64,000 nucleotides of DNA, taken from contig QVRM01001421.1 of assembly GCA_003439945.1 (NCBI GenBank), positions 287,501-351,500 of the forward strand, in the 5' to 3' direction. The position numbers were made by a program, and so were the translations under genes. The notes beneath the pieces were generated by a model. The model saw only the letters and a program-made list of their open reading frames with translations, did no database searches and was not told the DNA's origin. This DNA comes from Dermanyssus gallinae. Taxonomy: Eukaryota; Arthropoda; Arachnida; Mesostigmata; Dermanyssidae. Below, piece after piece: positions 58,404-64,000 of the stretch. Within the stretch, counting starts at the first letter, position 1. Each line of letters starts with the position of its first letter.

Positions 58404-61400
58404 TTTTTGTTTTCATTTTCAGCAGTTAATCTATTAGGATGATAATAGTGACGATAAGCTCAACAAATTCCCAAAGCTAGTCTGTTAAACGAAATAAGCA
58501 AAACGCCCCCTCGTACTTAGTCACCCTCTATCTCTCATAGATGTGTGTGCCTTCCTACCCTATGCACACGTTCAACAAGAATAACGCATATATATATATA
58601 TACGTCCAAAGTACGTCTCAGTAATTCTAAACAAAACCTGCTTTACGTATCACAGCACGCTGGGATATTACTAATCGCAAAATGACTAGAAGTATTGTTG
58701 AATCAACAAAAAGGCCAACATCTAAAGAAAGTCACTTAAAAAGGGGATATAAAGGGAATTTAGAAACCAAACAAAAACATGATTAATATAGTTGTTTTTG
58801 GTGTATCGAATTGACAGTTCTCTCGAAACGGATATACATATTTTATAACAAAAGATGCAAGATACCGTTCCGCCATTCTGGGTGGTCGAAGTCCGTGGGG
58901 CGACAGGGAGGGAGACACTGCCCGATACCGGAGCAAAAAAATTGCAATTGCAACCAGTCCTACTATAAAGAAGCTAAGCATAAGGTCGTGTTCATTCGAT
59001 TTCATGTTTAATACCTCAAAATCATAATTATACGACTATTTACATCACTTAAAGCTGACACATCTAAAGGCAAATGCGCATTTCATGACGATCATTTTGG
59101 TAGGAAATCTTTAACGATCCGAGCCAGAGAGTTCCAGGCTCTTATATTATCCGTTCTGTGTTCATTTTGCTTCTTTGATCACTAAGTTAAAAGCAAAAGA
59201 TGTTTCGAAAGTTAATACAGAAAATCCAGGCGTGGTTGCCCTTGAGAAAACCGATGTTTCGTAAATGAGACACCCGCTGACACTGAACATAATGCAGAGT
59301 GTAATGGTCCTACTTTACTGACCAAATTGGGTTCACCACATGAAGAATATGCTTTTAGTCACTAACTATCCTTAGCTACCAGTGACGTTTGTGCATTACG
59401 CATTCCTGAACACCTACCATACGACAAGGAAGTGCTCCTGTTGTGGTTATCGTTGAGGACGTTACTGTAAACGACATCTGCTTAAGTACTGCCGAAATCA
59501 GAACAAATGTTAAAGCCAACAACGGCTTTAAGGTTGATTCGGACGCAGGATAAAATCACTGTATTCATGAAAACTCCAAGAGGTAACGGAGCAGTTTAAA
59601 GAGCAAATTGGTGCTATCCGATGTTTGCCATCCACAAAGCCAAAATGACTCATCAAGGTCTTTAGTAACCGGAAAGAAATGCTTAGGTTCATAAAGTTCT
59701 ATTTTATATTTTGTCAATATGTCATTTCTGTCAATAAAATACGCTCATACGTTATCTTAGCAAAAAGCAAGACGTTTCTAAAAATATCGGCGCGACTCTA
59801 CTGCGATACCCATAGTGTTTAGAACGCATAAAGTGACTATGTAAAAGCCCGCACACTTCGTTCACTGTTTAATGCTCACTTCATCACACACGCGGTTAAA
59901 ATGAAAAAGCGCCTATGAGATGGCGACTTAAGCTTCAGCTCACCACAGAGCTTCCAAACGCCATATCTCCGAAAGTCGTTGACTCCGACTGGATCTGCCT
60001 GTCGTTCTGCGCCTCTCTGAGGAAGATCTTGCCAACGTACATTTTTGTAGTTCAATCATTTGTCATTCATACGTTGTCAGGCGGGTTTTAGCACAAGTTA
60101 ACTTGTCAGGTGTTACGTCTATCTCAAAGGGAGCGGCGTGACTTGCCATCAAACGAGGTCATACAAGTCAACGTTGTCTACTGATAATATGCTAGATGAT
60201 ATCTTACTTTTAGATAAGTGATTCCATACTTAATTTTTCCTAATCTATGGCGACGCTACTAGAAAACTCAATTGCTGGTCCCTTTCCGATTACATCTCAC
60301 ACTTTCCCAGGAGAAAATGGTGTCATCTATTTGATTGTGGTACCCAATGGTCAATGCATATCCTCGATATAATGTTCCAAGTTCTTCTTTATCAATCTAC
60401 TGTTTTTGAAACTGTACTCGTTTAAGATCACTTTCCTGTTATAATCTTATTTATTTTTTAGGAATAAATAGGATTTTAACACATTTTAGCAAACTCTTTG
60501 GCAAACATGGCAAACACCAAAGAAGTTGAAAACTTGGCGCCTGAATAATCCTCTTAACTCTATCGGTTTAATTAGCCTCACAATAAGTCTAGCATTAAAA
60601 TCTTTCTAGATCAATTTCGTAACCCTTTCTGGTTAAATGTTTTTGATGCAGCCGATGTCAATTCTGCAATTAAGGCTCTCCGAAACATTGCTATCAGTTT
60701 CTAAAAATTATCTTTCTCTCGGATGACTCGCTTAAATAGTCTGCCAAAAATCGTTTTATCTGTTTTCCAGGACTTCGTTGGCTCCGACATCATGCCAATA
60801 AAACGTACCCTTGACACAGAAATGTTAACTCCCCTGAGAGTAAAGGTGCTTACTTGAAAAGCCAGAAGCATTACCCTGCAATACTAATGCCAAAATGCCC
60901 TGCGAACGACAAAAACTGTCATCTACATAGCTTGATTGCTTACGTTTAAAAGTGACACGCGTTAAGTGTGAAGTTTTTATAATTAAATTTGCGGCTAGTC
61001 GAAATATTCCGTTGATCGACCACTGACCCTGTAGTGCTGACAGCAGCCCTGAGCCTCACTATGTTTGAAGCTGGTTTGCTTCTCCAAGCCTCTTTCTTCC
61101 TTTCCTGTTGCTGCCTTGTGTTGTCTTTCCCCCCAAGACCTACACTGACTGTGGCACCTAACCATTCCATAACCGGCAGCGAAAAAAAAACGAAATAACC
61201 AATCCGCTCGGTTCGTAACGGTATCTGTGCGCTGGCGGTAAGTGTTTTCGATTCTGTCAGGTTTGCTAATCGACCACGGAACCGGTACCGCCTGTCGTCA
61301 GCACCTACATAAAAATGTACGCATATAAATTCGGAATTGCACGTCGCCGACGCAGCGAAATAAGGAACAAATCGAGCGACATGCAGTGCTCTATTTACAT

Positions 61401-62473
61401 GTAGATTGTTGCACGTACTGACGACAATTGATCGATACTAGTCGCGGTAGGTTTCGGAAATTTCTGCAAAGATTTGTAATACGTTTTTTTTTAATAGCAT
61501 ACAGATATATTTTTCTGAAAGCAGAATTATCATTTAGATTCCGATGTAATTTCCACCAATGCATCTATGCACTTCTTGGTGCGATAGTGGATCCGTGAAA
61601 CATCGAAACACATTGCAAAAACGCGCGTCTCGATGTTTTTTTCGGCTCCGTCGCACGCGCGATTGGCATGACAGTGCGTCTTCAATGTCTCAAGCGTTTA
61701 TGCTATTTTTGGAAATGGCTCGTACGCACACTTCAATGCTAATTCGAGTGAATACGTTTGTTGTGCCATCACAAGCGTGGCTCCAGGCGCAGCAAAAAAA
61801 GCTTCAGTGTTTTCCGTCCGGCTTACCCCCTCTGATGGTTATTCGGCACACTCCATCTCACCCACACTCGACCATCTCGACACATGCAAATATCCAGCTC
61901 CCTCCAGTACCCCCGGCCCAACGACAACAATCATTAACAAGCGGACCGACCCTTAGTCAGTTCGTCAGTCTTCGAGCGAGATTCATTAACTAGACCGATG
62001 TGGGCACCGGCGTGGCCTTGCTACCAGCTACAGCCCCGCTCACTGCAAGCATGCCATGCCATGCCACCCCACTCCTCCCGCAACGCAGTAGCTTACACAG
62101 GGCCTCAGACGAATCGCGGTCTGATACAGCACGTGTCTTTCCACCTCTCGTGGTAGTATAAGTAGTAGTAGTAGTAGAATGAAACACATAGCTTTATTCA
62201 TAAGTACACTCGAAAGTATACAGCCTCTGTACTGCAAGTACTAGTATACTACTGTAGTCGTTGAAGTACTATTGGTAGGGGTTGAAGTAATATTAAAGAA
62301 TGGTTCCAGCTCCTCACCTCTTCCTGAGGCCATTTAGGTGAGAGGTTTTTATTGGATATTATGCCAACAACATCGGCATCGAGTCCCACACTACCCGCTC
62401 TGGGTATGCGTAAACGCATTTTCCCTCTCACCAAACAAAAAACGTAGTAGTAGTAGTAGTAGTGGTTGATGTC
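58404..62473. other. No recognised gene (about 4 kb)
   Basis: Mostly A+T-rich. 60.28-60.9 kb reads in fragments like a very decayed retroelement ('DHFPV'), which is too weak to call. The minus strand at 61.83-61.56 kb ends with phrases reminiscent of a mariner C-terminus ('KKCIDA'/'CIGGNYIGI' in two frames), also weak. A TAG triplet run lies at 62160-62177 and another at 62443-62463. Confidence 0.3.
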
Positions 62474-62643
62474 GAGCCCGGTGGCGTGGTGGATTAAGTC
62501 TGCACCTCGCAACCGGAGGAGACACAAAGGTGCGCGGGTTCGAGCCCCACCGTTGCACATCTGTATTTATGGGGGTCCGTCTATGAAGCGATATGAAAAA
62601 CAGTTCCGTGGACGTTAAATCTTGGCTGAGGGTCAGCCCGAAA
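62474..62643 (+). repeat. SINE-A copy 5 (tRNA-derived, best preserved)
   Basis: Forward copy. The head starts 'gagcccggtggcg' with the A-box-like TGGCGTGGTGG (62482-62492) and the B box GGTTCGAGCCC (62537-62547). The body holds 'ctgtatttatgggggtccgt' and the tail 'cgtggacgttaaatcttggc'. The A-to-B spacing (55 nt) is longer than in a class I tRNA and could reflect a class II (long variable arm) ancestor. It is preceded by a TAG triplet run. Confidence 0.9.
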
Positions 62644-62989
62644 ACTTTACCAGTGATGTAAAACGAAAGTGTACCACTGAAAATGATTATATAAATAAAA
62701 CTCTAATATAAAAAAAACTAGTAGTTATAAAATATACTACAGGGTTTGGCTTATTAACAAAAATGCGTTTTTACAGTGCTTAAGTTGTCGTACAAATAAT
62801 AGTTCACATGCGTACACAAGTTCACACGTTTGCACACATTTATCTATTTCCACATGTGTACACTTACATATTTGCCTTAACGCATACTGAACATATCTTG
62901 CACAACTACGCTCGCAAATACCCTTACAGACGAGAGTGACTGAATTTCTCGAGAGAGAACGCTTCAAATAGCCAGCAGGTAAGAGACTG
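62644..62989. other. No recognised feature
   Basis: A+T-rich DNA with no repeat or motif recognised. Confidence 0.3.
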
Positions 62990-63268
62990 TCAATTAGCTG
63001 CGGCAAAAGCGAAGACTTTTACAAATATGTTTTTGCGACGGTTATAACGGCTGTCCACCACGGTGAGCGGGAAGGATATTTCCGATGGAATCATGTCTCT
63101 AATCGTTTTGAACGTAAGCAGGGCAACACGCACGTAATACATTTCATCGGCCGAAGGCAATTCGTATGCGGCAAACAGATCTGGGAGCATCGTTCTGAAT
63201 GATTTAAGCCCGACGAAAAATCCCTTGCAAGTTGCAGGACCTGCTTGTATCTTCGGAGGGCATTGCAA
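62990..63268 (-). CDS. Unrecognised open frame, possible exon or ORF fragment (about 92 codons)
   Basis: The frame lacks an ATG at its upstream limit (it begins after a TGA; the first codons are TTG CAA TGC). It reads 'GFFVGLKSFRTMLPDLFAAY', 'ELPSADEMYYVRVALLTFKT', 'IRDMIPSEISFPLTVV', then stops after 'FAFAAAN'. Composition is mixed and protein-like, without low complexity, and codon third positions vary. A possible acceptor 'tacaagcag' lies just upstream (about 63241). I do not recognise the family. It could be a terminal exon of a host gene, a transposon ORF piece, or chance. Confidence 0.25.
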   Translation of the reverse strand: MQCPPKIQAGPATCKGFFVGLKSFRTMLPDLFAAYELPSADEMYYVRVALLTFKTIRDMIPSEISFPLTVVDSRYNRRKNIFVKVFAFAAAN

Positions 63269-64000
63269 TGATCACTTCCCCTATGAGCCTTGCAGTGTAT
63301 TTTAGAGACATATTACTACCCACGCTACTTAGACTCTCTATGCCTTTGAGGCAATGCATAAAATGCTGTAGTTCACTGACAACTTAAGGTATTTTCCTCG
63401 CCTTTCTTCATCTGCCTGATTAATCCAACTGAGTAAATAAACCGCATACAAGACCGGTTTGTCTTTAGACTCTTACCGTGGGGCCATTCGAAAATAGTGC
63501 TCCTATACGGACGCAACTGGCTACCAAGACTTCTTGGTTCAGACGTGAAGAGCACTCGTACGCTACCTAGGGGGCAGTACCATTGCGTTCTCCGTAACTG
63601 CGTCTTACAACACACAACTTAATAAATGTAAATCATTGGGATCAACCAGCTCACCACAGGGTGTGCACGAGGAAGGCTCACAGGTGAGAACGTCCTAATA
63701 TCCTAACAGCCAACATTGTGCGGAGCTAGACTACAACATGCGTAAGAATAAAGGTTGAAGCTCCCCCCTCCCACTAAAGAAACGTTGCCGCCAGCGACGT
63801 GGTGCATTACTTTGCTGATATAAGATTTTCTTTGCTTATCTTTGTGCTCTTATTTTGCATGCGTCGAGCGTAAAGGGGGTTTACATCTTTTAATGGAAGG
63901 GGTCAAATAGGGTCCTAACACGCTGTTCTGCTAAGCTAGCTTGCTCCGAGCTGCTATCGAGTTAACGTATATATAAGTCTCAAATATTGTAGCAGCATCG
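63269..64000. other. No recognised feature
   Basis: The minus frame 63373-63615 has ordinary composition but no motif. The end of the window is A+T-rich. Confidence 0.3.

Noticed and set aside
60280..60900. Decayed non-LTR endonuclease/RT segment
   Set aside because: A 'DHFPV' phrase and scattered fragments are too short to distinguish from chance.
61559..61840. Possible mariner transposase C-terminus on the minus strand
   Set aside because: Only two short phrases in different frames fit (KKCIDA and CIGGNYIGI), with no catalytic residues or inverted repeats.

Overview
This is a eukaryotic, intergenic-looking window rich in transposable elements, most likely from an arthropod. No complete protein-coding host gene, rRNA or intact tRNA gene can be supported. 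The evidence for an arthropod is indirect: 3' ends resembling R1-clade non-LTR retrotransposons, a Tc1/mariner-like transposase relic, two tRNA-derived SINE families and many long (TA)n arrays. I cannot name the species.

Layout. 0-8 kb is mostly unrecognised sequence with two SINE-A copies (1.8 and 3.1 kb). At 8.37-9.71 kb a 5'-truncated non-LTR retrotransposon with a restriction-like endonuclease (RLE) keeps an open frame of 427 codons and is flanked on both sides by (TA)n arrays. 10.4-10.8 kb holds a degenerate R1-like 3' end, and 15.3-15.6 kb a Gag-like zinc-knuckle fragment. 18.9-22.4 kb holds SINE copies and a ~0.65 kb sequence present twice in direct orientation. 22.4-24.2 kb holds broken CR1/Jockey-like reverse transcriptase pieces interrupted by an RLE relic. 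26.46-29.55 kb is a large 17-bp minisatellite interrupted by two retrotransposon 3' ends and bordered on the right by a third.

33.35 kb holds a well-preserved SINE-B. 35.3-40.5 kb is G+C- and CpG-rich with two consensus CRE sites, the best candidate regulatory region, but without a gene I can support. 42.23-42.58 kb holds an 86-bp-arm foldback and a 38-bp tRNA-Phe 5'-half-like insert between 14-bp direct repeats. 45.3 kb holds another RLE-family 3' fragment ending at (TA)n, and 49.3-49.7 kb a frameshifted mariner-like N-terminus. 53.8-54.9 and 57.9-58.4 kb hold R1-like 3' ends. 55.7-56.85 kb is a CAA-rich tract, followed by a perfect 22-bp hairpin at 57.40 kb. 62.47 kb holds a forward SINE-A copy, and 63.0-63.27 kb an open frame that may be an exon.

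The main theme is that C-terminal/3' pieces of RLE-type elements recur (8.4, 23.7, 27.9, 29.5 and 45.3 kb), and four of the five end at a tandem repeat, either (TA)n or the 17-bp minisatellite. This suggests a retroelement lineage that inserts into, or survives in, simple-repeat DNA. All homology calls come from reading translations by eye; no database search was run.
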